From Actinomycetota bacterium (GTDB taxonomy: Bacteria; Actinomycetota; Actinomycetes; Nanopelagicales; Nanopelagicaceae), in the NCBI GenBank assembly GCA_947459935.1, contig CANHFN010000061.1, positions 1 through 5,477 on the forward strand: 5,477 bases of DNA. Direction: 5' to 3'. The notes under the pieces are model-generated. The model had not been told where the DNA came from. It did no database searches and worked only from the letters and a program-made list of their open reading frames with translations. Each line of letters begins with the position of its first letter. Position 1 is the first letter of the stretch. The position numbers and the translations under genes were made by a program. Shown here one piece after another: positions 1-4,938 of the stretch.

Positions 1-308
1 CCAAGTGGTGCAGCCGCTCCGAAGGCAGCAGTTGTTATGCCTCTCGTGCCAATGATTTTTTGTAGCGCTAGTGCAACTCTTGGGGTAGGCAAGAGTATTT
101 TTGAGCGATCTCGAATGACTTCTACTCCATATTTGATGCGCCATTCAGCATCATAGGCTTCGGCATTTTCTTGCCTCGATGTGTAGACAATAGTTTCACC
201 AAATGGTCGACGCTCAATCAAACCAATAATGAAGGTTTCTATTCCGCCTGCGCGGGGACCAAAATCATTTGTCACAAAGAGAACTGGATTAGAAACGGCG
301 AGCTCCAA
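1..308 (-). CDS. pimB: GT4 glycosyltransferase, probable phosphatidylinositol mannosyltransferase (N-terminal part, cut by window edge)
   Basis: About 102 residues are visible and the frame stays open to position 1. The N-terminus reads NPVLFVTNDFGPRAGGIETF: a first beta strand, then the glycine-rich loop typical of the acceptor-side Rossmann domain of GT4 retaining glycosyltransferases of the PimB/WsaF kind. A second strand (ETIVYTSR) and a segment ending in ILLPTPRVALALQKI follow, as in PimB proteins. In actinobacteria PimB transfers mannose from GDP-mannose to phosphatidylinositol mannoside at the inner face of the membrane. The gene lies directly downstream of the RipC-like peptidase on the same strand, matching the mycobacterial Rv2190c-Rv2188c neighbourhood; this supports PimB over other GT4 enzymes. 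The start is uncertain. I prefer the TTG at 308-306, which overlaps the upstream gene by 20 nt, because the alternative GTG at 275-273 would remove the first beta strand. No Shine-Dalgarno precedes either. The donor-binding half lies outside the window. Confidence 0.72.
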   Translation of the reverse strand, partial: MELAVSNPVLFVTNDFGPRAGGIETFIIGLIERRPFGETIVYTSRQENAEAYDAEWRIKYGVEVIRDRSKILLPTPRVALALQKIIGTRGITTAAFGAAAPL

Positions 309-1293
309 CCAATGGTTTCTTACCAAGAGAACCGCTAGATGCTACTTTCACACGAGAACCTGAGCGAGGTGCATGTACCATTTTTCCTCCACCCAGATAA
401 ATTCCAACGTGTGAGACAGGGCGACCATAAAACAAAAGATCTCCGGGCTTTAATGCATTGAGTGCAACTTTCTTACCCATGCGAGATTGAGCCGCAGATG
501 AGTGCGGCAACGAGACACCTGCTGCTTGAAAAGCGCGCATGGTTAATCCTGAACAATCCCACGTGACTGTGCCAGCTGCTCCAAAGACATACCGGTCACC
601 GATTTGCTTTAATGCATATTTAAGTGCAACACCTGCTCTACCAGAAACACCATTGGCGATCTTGGCTGCCTCTAGTGAGGATTTTTGATCAGCGTTTTCT
701 TCATCCTCGGCTAATCTGGCCAATCGCTCTCGCTCGGCTTTTGAAAGTTTGGAGAGAAGTTTCTCGGCTTCTGCCAATTTTCTTTTGGCAAGAGCAGATT
801 GTGCGGCTAATTTCTTTTGGGCAGCAGCAACGAGTGCGATCTTGTCGTTGACCAACAAGGTCGTTGCATTGAGCCGTTGCTGGGCGGCTTCAAATTTACG
901 AAGCTGAGTAGATTTTCTTCGGGTTATTGCATCGAGAGATCCGGCAGAAGAGAGATAGAGGGTCGGGTCGCTCGAAAAGAGAAGTTCAAAGCTTTGACCA
1001 AACCCGCCTGATTTGTATTGCGCGACAGCGATGGCTCCCAGGGAGCGGCGAAGGGCCGCAACCTCTTGTCCCTGCAGATCGGCTTTGGCTTTAACACCAT
1101 TGAGGGTCTTTGTCAGAATTGCTAATTTGACCTTGGCTTCTTGAGCACCCTCTGCCGCAGTCGTCGCTTCCTCTTCCAGCTGTCTGACCTTGGCTTGAAC
1201 CTCGGCCAAACTCGGAGCAGCGCTGGCTGAGACAGGTGCTAATACTCCAGCAACCATCACTAAGGCCACAAAAATGCGTGCTCGTAAGGACAT
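289..1293 (-). CDS. ripC: Secreted coiled-coil NlpC/P60 peptidoglycan endopeptidase, RipC-like
   Basis: The protein has 334 residues. It begins with a Sec signal peptide: basic n-region with R4 and R6, hydrophobic core at about 7-20, and an A-S-A cleavage site near residue 25. Residues about 28-88 and 125-215 are Ala/Lys/Glu/Gln-rich and predicted coiled coil. Between them, YKSGGFGQSFELLFSSDP (93-110) resembles the hinge of the PcsB/RipC coiled-coil domain. The NlpC/P60 domain occupies about 220-334, with catalytic Cys247 in DCSG, His295 in SHVGIYLG and His307 in VHAPRSGSRV, so the catalytic set looks intact. Family members cut the D-Glu to diamino-acid bond of stem peptides, and RipC/PcsB types are activated at the septum by FtsEX through the coiled coil. 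That role is inferred here. The start is ATG with no Shine-Dalgarno; a -10-like TAGCCT ends 7 nt upstream. The 3' end overlaps the likely start of the downstream glycosyltransferase. The NlpC/P60 call is near certain; RipC orthology rests on architecture and synteny. Confidence 0.93.
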   Translation of the reverse strand: MSLRARIFVALVMVAGVLAPVSASAAPSLAEVQAKVRQLEEEATTAAEGAQEAKVKLAILTKTLNGVKAKADLQGQEVAALRRSLGAIAVAQYKSGGFGQSFELLFSSDPTLYLSSAGSLDAITRRKSTQLRKFEAAQQRLNATTLLVNDKIALVAAAQKKLAAQSALAKRKLAEAEKLLSKLSKAERERLARLAEDEENADQKSSLEAAKIANGVSGRAGVALKYALKQIGDRYVFGAAGTVTWDCSGLTMRAFQAAGVSLPHSSAAQSRMGKKVALNALKPGDLLFYGRPVSHVGIYLGGGKMVHAPRSGSRVKVASSGSLGKKPLVGARRF

Positions 1294-1300
1294 AGGAGCA

Positions 1301-1330
1301 AGGCTAGCCCCGCCTAAGCCCCTACCTCAA
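1301..1330 (-). promoter_or_regulatory. Putative leaderless promoter of the NlpC/P60 gene
   Basis: On the minus strand, TTGAGG (1330-1325) and TAGCCT (1306-1301) are separated by 18 nt and resemble -35 and -10 elements. The -10 ends 7 nt before the ATG at 1293, which would place transcription initiation at or next to the start codon. The spacing suits a leaderless mRNA, and there is no Shine-Dalgarno to argue otherwise. The -10 match is only the TAnnnT core, so the call is tentative. The 75-nt gap to the upstream small gene leaves room for it, although read-through from that gene is also possible. Confidence 0.42.
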
Positions 1331-1368
1331 CCTCATAACGCTCAAAAAGGCTGTGAATTCCATGCAGA

Positions 1369-1542
1369 TTAAGCGCTTCGAGCGTCAAATTGCAGGGGTG
1401 GAGTCAAGCCACTGTCAGCCAGGACCGTGAGCGCTGAAAGGGTGCCCTCACTGATCTCAGCTGAGGGTTCAAGGAAAAATGCCACAACACATGTGTTGCA
1501 AGCAATGGTGGCCATGGTGCATTTATTGCAGTCGATGATCAT
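1369..1542 (-). CDS. Small four-cysteine protein, putative zinc-binding, function unknown
   Basis: The protein is 57 residues long when started at the ATG at 1542-1540. It opens MIIDCNKC, continues with IACNTCVVAFFLEP, and ends in ALTVLADSGLTPPLQF. The four cysteines (residues 5, 8, 15, 18) form DC-x2-C-x6-C-x2-C, a spacing suited to one zinc or iron ion. The remainder has a predicted C-terminal helix with LTVLADSGLTPPL. I recall similar short proteins, often beginning M-V-I-D-C-x2-C with an 'LxVLADAGLVPxL' tail, annotated as hypothetical in Streptomyces and relatives; this is memory, not a search. The same frame extends upstream to 1590, but I chose the internal ATG because the conserved-looking sequence begins there and a -10-like TACAGT ends exactly 7 nt before it. 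It sits 75 nt upstream of the NlpC/P60 gene on the same strand and may be cotranscribed with it. No function can be assigned. Confidence 0.68.
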   Translation of the reverse strand: MIIDCNKCTMATIACNTCVVAFFLEPSAEISEGTLSALTVLADSGLTPPLQFDARSA

Positions 1543-1549
1543 GAGAGAA

Positions 1550-1555
1550 ACTGTA
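1550..1555 (-). promoter_or_regulatory. Putative leaderless -10 element of the small cysteine protein
   Basis: TACAGT on the minus strand (1555-1550) ends 7 nt before the ATG at 1542. I see no good -35 at the usual spacing. The element lies in the 72-bp divergent gap shared with the RibD-C gene. There is no Shine-Dalgarno upstream of the ATG. Confidence 0.35.
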
Positions 1556-1601
1556 AATGATGCCACTGACAGATTTATCTGAAATTTCAACAGTGGTAGG
1601 T

Positions 1602-1607
1602 AATAAT
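1602..1607 (+). promoter_or_regulatory. Putative leaderless -10 element of the RibD-C reductase gene
   Basis: AATAAT matches TATAAT at five of six positions and ends 7 nt before the GTG at 1615. No clear -35 and no Shine-Dalgarno are present. An in-frame stop at 1597-1599 lies only five codons upstream of the GTG, which strongly limits alternative starts and supports reading from this GTG. Confidence 0.45.
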
Positions 1608-1614
1608 TGCCGCC

Positions 1615-2106
1615 GTGAGTATCGTTGCAACTCTTGTAGTCGGTATCGATGGCTCAACCTCAAAAGAGAGCCGATCCGCTGGCGTTAGCTCTCCAGCGGA
1701 TCGAAAGATATTTCTCCAACGGCGCCGTGAAGTGGACTGCATCATTATTGGTGGCAATACCGCCCGGCACGAACCATACAACCGAACCCCAGTGCCATTA
1801 GTGGTGATCTCACGTTCCCTAGTAAATCCGGTGCAAGGTAACCACCTGGCATTGCTGTGGAACTGTTCGCCCGCTCAAGCAGTGGAAAAAGCACGAACAC
1901 AATTTGGTCAAAAGATCTTGATTGAGGGTGGAGTTTCAATGATTAATGATTTGGTTGAAAACAAAGTCATCGATCGATTAGAACTCAGCGTCACGCAAGT
2001 TTCAGGCGGTGATGATCGGATTGATTGGAAAGAGTTGATCGCGCAATTCTCATACTGCACTTCAGAAGAAATCGATGGGACTGTCTTTTACTCAGCTCAC
2101 AATTAG
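1615..2106 (+). CDS. Stand-alone RibD C-terminal (DHFR-fold) reductase family protein
   Basis: The protein has 163 residues. The N-terminal strand leads into IDG (11-13), the equivalent of the 'S-x-D-G' turn of RibD-C/DHFR-fold enzymes. CIIIGGNTAR (42-51) matches the family's 'D-x-(I/L)-(L/V)-x-G-x-x-T-x-R' substrate/NADPH region. PLVVISRS (61-68) and KILIEGGVSMINDLV (100-114, including the NADPH-binding EGG) follow, then IDRLELSV (119-126), the counterpart of 'V-D-E-L-x-L-x-x'. In riboflavin synthesis this domain reduces the ribosylamino side chain of the pyrimidine intermediate using NADPH. Many actinobacteria also carry stand-alone paralogues with unassigned substrates. No deaminase domain is present, the usual 'D-D-P-x-L-T' segment is replaced by EPYNRTP, and the protein is shorter than the roughly 220 residues I expect, so the substrate should not be assumed. 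The start is GTG, leaderless by inspection. The gene is divergent from the small cysteine protein and convergent with the EamA gene, with overlapping stops. Confidence 0.82.
   Translation: MSIVATLVVGIDGSTSKESRSAGVSSPADRKIFLQRRREVDCIIIGGNTARHEPYNRTPVPLVVISRSLVNPVQGNHLALLWNCSPAQAVEKARTQFGQKILIEGGVSMINDLVENKVIDRLELSVTQVSGGDDRIDWKELIAQFSYCTSEEIDGTVFYSAHN
1672..1703 (+). repeat. Perfect 11-bp inverted repeat inside the RibD-C gene
   Basis: CGATCCGCTGG (1672-1682) and its exact reverse complement CCAGCGGATCG (1693-1703) are separated by 10 nt. The repeat starts 57 nt after the GTG and encodes roughly RSAG...PADR (residues 20-30). An RNA copy would form a stable GC-rich hairpin early in the message. 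There is no T-tract after it, so it is not an ordinary terminator. Confidence 0.6.
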
Positions 2107-2942
2107 AATGCTGAAATTATTGAAACACCAGCTACGGCTAATGCGATCCCAAAGTACTGAACCTTAAGAAGCCTTTCGTGCAAGAACTTGTATGCCAACA
2201 CTGCGGTTGCAATTGGATACAGAGAACCAAACACCATGGAAACAGAAACAAGTCCTTTGGTGCAAGCAATTCCTAACAACAAATTTGCTAAGAAGTCAGC
2301 AGCTCCAATAAAGATCAAGACGGGCATCTCTTTTCTGCTGAAATTGCCCATGGTTGCAAATTTGATCACCAATGTCATGGTCACAAAAAATGTCGCAGCG
2401 CGCATTGAAACCATCGTAAGTAGTGCGCTGCTCTGAGAACCGATCGCTATAAACGTTAGAGCTAAACCGAAACCAGCAGCTGCACCCAAAGCAAGAAGAA
2501 TCGGTTTTAGCGGAAGTCCTTGAGATAGTTCAGGACCGCTGGCACAAAAAACGCCAACAAGTGCAATTACCACTCCGAATAAAGTTATTGAAGAGAGTAC
2601 ATCACCTGTAATGAGTGCATAGGCCAATGGAATCACGGTGCTCAAAGAGCTTATGGGCGAGACAACTCCCATACGCCCCGTTGATAATCCTTCATACAAA
2701 CAGGCAAGCCCGATGTAGCCAAACAGTCCTGCTAATACTCCGGGGATTAGAAAACCATCGAAACCAAAGACTTTGCCTTCCCAATTCCCAGAAACAAGAA
2801 GAACCAAAATTCCTACAAAAAGACCAATAACCTGAGAAAAGCCAAGAACTGCGAATGGATGATGTTTCTTGCTAAGGCGACCAGCAAAAAAATCTGCTGT
2901 TCCCCACATTGCACTTGAAAGTAGCGCTAGTAGCGAAGCCAT
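2103..2942 (-). CDS. EamA/DMT-superfamily ten-helix transporter
   Basis: The 279-residue protein is highly hydrophobic. I count ten likely membrane segments at about 2-20, 30-50, 64-84, 91-110, 118-134, 146-167, 173-193, 206-224, 229-251 and 260-278. They form two five-helix EamA repeats split at about residue 140. Helix 1 carries the AMWGTADFFAG type of motif and helix 9 ends YPIATAVLAYKFLHERL, both characteristic of drug/metabolite transporters. The length is normal for the family and there is no sign of truncation. Members export or import metabolites such as amino acids or nucleosides at the cytoplasmic membrane; the substrate here cannot be read from the sequence. The ATG start lacks a Shine-Dalgarno but has TAACCT ending 6 nt upstream. 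The gene is divergent from DUF3000 across 60 bp and its stop overlaps that of the convergent RibD-C gene by 4 nt. It looks monocistronic. Confidence 0.9.
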   Translation of the reverse strand: MASLLALLSSAMWGTADFFAGRLSKKHHPFAVLGFSQVIGLFVGILVLLVSGNWEGKVFGFDGFLIPGVLAGLFGYIGLACLYEGLSTGRMGVVSPISSLSTVIPLAYALITGDVLSSITLFGVVIALVGVFCASGPELSQGLPLKPILLALGAAAGFGLALTFIAIGSQSSALLTMVSMRAATFFVTMTLVIKFATMGNFSRKEMPVLIFIGAADFLANLLLGIACTKGLVSVSMVFGSLYPIATAVLAYKFLHERLLKVQYFGIALAVAGVSIISAF

Positions 2943-2948
2943 TGAGCA

Positions 2949-2954
2949 AGGTTA
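2949..2954 (-). promoter_or_regulatory. Putative leaderless -10 element of the EamA transporter gene
   Basis: TAACCT on the minus strand ends 6 nt before the ATG at 2942. No convincing -35 is seen. The stretch TAACCTTGCTC reads almost the same as TAGCCTTGCTC before the NlpC/P60 gene, with one difference in 11 positions. It lies in the 60-bp divergent gap with the DUF3000 gene. Confidence 0.4.
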
Positions 2955-2990
2955 CAGCCCTGCCTCCCATAAAACCCTGCATTGATTCTT

Positions 2991-2996
2991 TATTCT
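2991..2996 (+). promoter_or_regulatory. Putative leaderless -10 element of the DUF3000-RNase D unit
   Basis: TATTCT ends 6 nt before the GTG at 3003. No Shine-Dalgarno precedes the GTG, and an in-frame TGA at 2997-2999 rules out any longer reading of the gene. No convincing -35 is present. This would drive both DUF3000 and the RNase D gene, which follows 2 nt after it. Confidence 0.42.
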
Positions 2997-3002
2997 TGAG
3001 CA

Positions 3003-3581
3003 GTGGATGCGAATGCTTTTGAAAGATTAATCGATCATCTTCGCACCTTTACGCCACGGGCCGAGGTTTCACTTATTGAAGTACCAGCCCCGCAAAAACT
3101 TGCAACCTTTGCATTTGCCTTCTCGGCAGATGTATCAAATGGACTTCTATCAGATGAAGAGAATGAAGTAGCAAACGGTCGCTTTGTACTCCTTCACGAG
3201 CCAGGTGGACAAGCCACATGGGATGGAGAATTCCGTTGCGTTACTTTTGTGAGTGCTGATGTAGATCCTGTTATGCAAGAAGATCCCCTACTTCCAGAAG
3301 TTGGCTGGAGCTGGTTTTTAGAATCGTTAGAGCGAAATCACTGCGTGTTTAACGCCCCCAGTGGAACTGTGACTCGAGTTTCAAGTGCATCTTTTGGAAA
3401 ACTATCCCCTCGCAGCGATGACACTGAAATTGAAATCCGAGCTTCTTGGACTCCTATCATTTCCGAACCACATGAGTTGATGAAGCATATTGAAAGTTGG
3501 TGCAACTTGATTTCAGAAGTTGCTGGTTTGCCGCCTATACCTGAAGGTGTTTCTACTATTTCATCTGCTCGTCGTAACTAA
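3003..3581 (+). CDS. DUF3000 family protein
   Basis: The 192-residue protein is soluble, with no signal peptide or membrane segment. Recognisable DUF3000 features are EVPAPQKLATFAFAFSADV (22-40), then GRFVLLHEPGGQATWDGEFRCVTFV (59-83), a PLLPEVGWSWFLESLE block (94-109), TVTRVSSASFGKL, and the C-terminal EIRASWTP and WCNLISEVAGLPPIPEGV segments. The family is, to my knowledge, restricted to actinobacteria and has no established function. The start is the GTG at 3003, which is fixed by a stop codon one codon upstream. The RNase D gene begins 2 nt after the stop, so the two are almost certainly one transcript. The same adjacency is common in actinobacteria as I recall it, suggesting linked roles, but nothing in the sequence gives a catalytic motif. 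DUF3000 membership is secure; function is unknown. Confidence 0.88.
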   Translation: MDANAFERLIDHLRTFTPRAEVSLIEVPAPQKLATFAFAFSADVSNGLLSDEENEVANGRFVLLHEPGGQATWDGEFRCVTFVSADVDPVMQEDPLLPEVGWSWFLESLERNHCVFNAPSGTVTRVSSASFGKLSPRSDDTEIEIRASWTPIISEPHELMKHIESWCNLISEVAGLPPIPEGVSTISSARRN

Positions 3582-3583
3582 CA

Positions 3584-4885
3584 ATGGGCGAAGAAAACCT
3601 AGCCGTACCATTATTGGAACCTGCGCAAGGCACTCCCCCCGTAATTGATACTGAATCCAAATTTCAGGATGCCTTAGTGCAGTTATCCCAGGGCCATGGG
3701 CCATTTGCAGTTGATGCCGAGCGTGCTTCAGGATTTAGATATAGCGCACGTGCATATTTGATTCAGGTCAAAAGAAATGATGGCGGGCTACACCTCATCG
3801 ATCCAATTCCTTTTGGTCCTGGTCATGAGTTGTTTGCTCAACTCAATACTTTGATGAACAGCGATGAAGTCATTCTGCATGCAAGTACACAAGACCTTCC
3901 TTGTCTGCGCGAATTAGGTATCAATCCAATCAAGCTTTTTGATACTGAATTAGCAGGCAGAATCGCTGGTTTGCCTCGTGTTGGCTTGGGGCCACTCCTA
4001 GAAAGCCTGATGGGAGTTACATTGGCAAAGGAACATAGTGCAGCTGATTGGTCTGCTCGTCCATTGCCGAATGATTGGTTGACCTATGCTGCCTTGGATG
4101 TAGAGCTACTTGTAGAACTTCGCGATCGTATGTATGAACTTTTAGATACATCAAAGAAATTAACCTGGGCCTTAGAAGAGTTTGCAGCGATTCTAAAAGC
4201 ACCCCCTGCTCCCCCACGAATAGATCCCTGGAGGCGCACTTCAGGAATGCACAAAATAAAACGTCGCGATCAACTAGCAATCATCAAAGAGCTCTGGATT
4301 GCCCGAGATAAAGTTGCTGCAGAACAAGATATTGCACCTGGAAAATTACTTAATGACTCAGCAATTGTTGAACTTGCGATCACGGCAGCAGTAACAAAAA
4401 AAGAATTCGAAAAGACTCTACGACCCCTAGGTTTAAGAGCTCGCTGGTTAGAGAACTTACCACTCTGGCTAAATAGCATTTCTGTCGCAGTGTCCTTGCC
4501 CGAAGATCAGTGGCCAGCGATGCGAACCAATGCCGATACATTGCCACCTATTAAATTATGGCGAGACAAATTTCCAGAAAAGTTTGCACCCCTTTCACAT
4601 GCACGTGCAGCTATTGAAATCATTGCCCAGGACAATCACATTCCTGTAGAAAATCTCATCTCACCTGAATATGTTCGAAGGGTTTGCTGGAAACCGCCAA
4701 CTGGTGCTACTGAAACTCTTTCGATACCGATGGTCGAGCAGGCGTTAACTGAGCTTGGTGCTCGCCAATGGCAGATCGCGCTTGTAGCCCCAGCTTTAGC
4801 CGCAGCCCTTCTCGAAAAAGAGCCTGTGCCCGTTCCTGAGGCTCCGGCAGGGGAAGTGACTGAGAACACGCCTGAGGAGGCCTGA
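3584..4885 (+). CDS. rnd: Ribonuclease D-like 3'-5' exoribonuclease with HRDC domain
   Basis: The protein has 433 residues. The N-terminal DEDDy exonuclease domain (about 20-195) contains Exo I with D44 and E46 in VDAERA, Exo II with D104 in HASTQDLPCL, and Exo III with Y168 and D172 in YAALDVELL. All metal-binding acidic residues and the catalytic tyrosine are therefore present. The HRDC nucleic-acid-binding domain follows at about 220-300 (KRRDQLAIIKELWIARD, then PGKLLNDSAIVELA), with a further C-terminal helical region to about 410 and a Pro/Glu-rich acidic tail (411-433) that is probably disordered. RNase D trims 3' ends of tRNA precursors and other stable RNAs in the cytoplasm. The ATG lies 2 nt after the DUF3000 stop without a Shine-Dalgarno, implying translation by coupling or re-initiation. 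The length fits actinobacterial members, which are longer than the E. coli enzyme of about 375 residues. The call is confident; the specific RNA substrates are not shown. Confidence 0.93.
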   Translation: MGEENLAVPLLEPAQGTPPVIDTESKFQDALVQLSQGHGPFAVDAERASGFRYSARAYLIQVKRNDGGLHLIDPIPFGPGHELFAQLNTLMNSDEVILHASTQDLPCLRELGINPIKLFDTELAGRIAGLPRVGLGPLLESLMGVTLAKEHSAADWSARPLPNDWLTYAALDVELLVELRDRMYELLDTSKKLTWALEEFAAILKAPPAPPRIDPWRRTSGMHKIKRRDQLAIIKELWIARDKVAAEQDIAPGKLLNDSAIVELAITAAVTKKEFEKTLRPLGLRARWLENLPLWLNSISVAVSLPEDQWPAMRTNADTLPPIKLWRDKFPEKFAPLSHARAAIEIIAQDNHIPVENLISPEYVRRVCWKPPTGATETLSIPMVEQALTELGARQWQIALVAPALAAALLEKEPVPVPEAPAGEVTENTPEEA

Positions 4886-4912
4886 TTTACGCAACATAAG
4901 AGTTGCGTAAAT
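4885..4912 (+). terminator. Perfect 11-bp inverted repeat after RNase D: terminator and/or operator of efeU
   Basis: ATTTACGCAAC (4885-4895) and GTTGCGTAAAT (4902-4912) are exact complements around a 6-nt loop, starting at the last base of the RNase D stop codon. As RNA this is a stable hairpin that could end the DUF3000-RNase D transcript. The following sequence (ACCCCTTTTCCCTT) is pyrimidine-rich but not a clean T-tract, so intrinsic termination would be imperfect. The right arm contains the proposed -35 (TTGCGT, 4903-4908) of the next gene, so binding of a dimeric regulator here could block the promoter. The structure is certain; the choice of function is open. Confidence 0.6.
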
Positions 4913-4931
4913 ACCCCTTTTCCCTTAGATT
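4903..4931 (+). promoter_or_regulatory. Putative leaderless promoter of the FTR1 iron permease gene
   Basis: TTGCGT (4903-4908) and TAGATT (4926-4931) are separated by 17 nt, the optimal -35/-10 spacing. The -10 ends 7 nt before the ATG at 4939 and no Shine-Dalgarno is present. The -35 falls inside the right arm of the inverted repeat at 4885-4912. I see no IdeR/DtxR-type iron box. Confidence 0.45.
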
Positions 4932-4938
4932 TTGGCTC

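Noticed and set aside
624..1011. Two open frames on the plus strand opposite the NlpC/P60 gene.
   Set aside because: They are antisense to the coiled-coil region of a well-supported gene, and their translations show no domain and no initiation signal.
1374..1384. CGCT-TCG-AGCG hairpin near the end of the small cysteine gene as a terminator.
   Set aside because: The stem is only 4 bp, it lies before the stop codon on that strand, and no T-tract follows it.
1543..1590. N-terminal extension of the small cysteine protein from the ATG at 1590, giving a hydrophobic start that could pass for a signal peptide.
   Set aside because: Recognisable sequence begins at the internal ATG at 1542, which has a well-placed -10. 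The extension would run through the divergent promoter gap, and it has no twin of the family start as I remember it.
1587..1939. Minus-strand open frames across the RibD-C gene, one with many cysteine and arginine residues.
   Set aside because: They overlap conserved RibD-C motifs read on the plus strand and have no homology-like pattern.
2963..2968. GGGAGG on the minus strand upstream of the EamA gene as a Shine-Dalgarno.
   Set aside because: It lies about 20 nt upstream of the ATG, too far for a ribosome binding site, and upstream of the predicted -10.
4912..4938. Possible IdeR/DtxR iron box before the FTR1 gene.
   Set aside because: No TTAGGTTAG-type palindrome can be aligned here or in the adjacent repeat; the only TTAG is an isolated half match.
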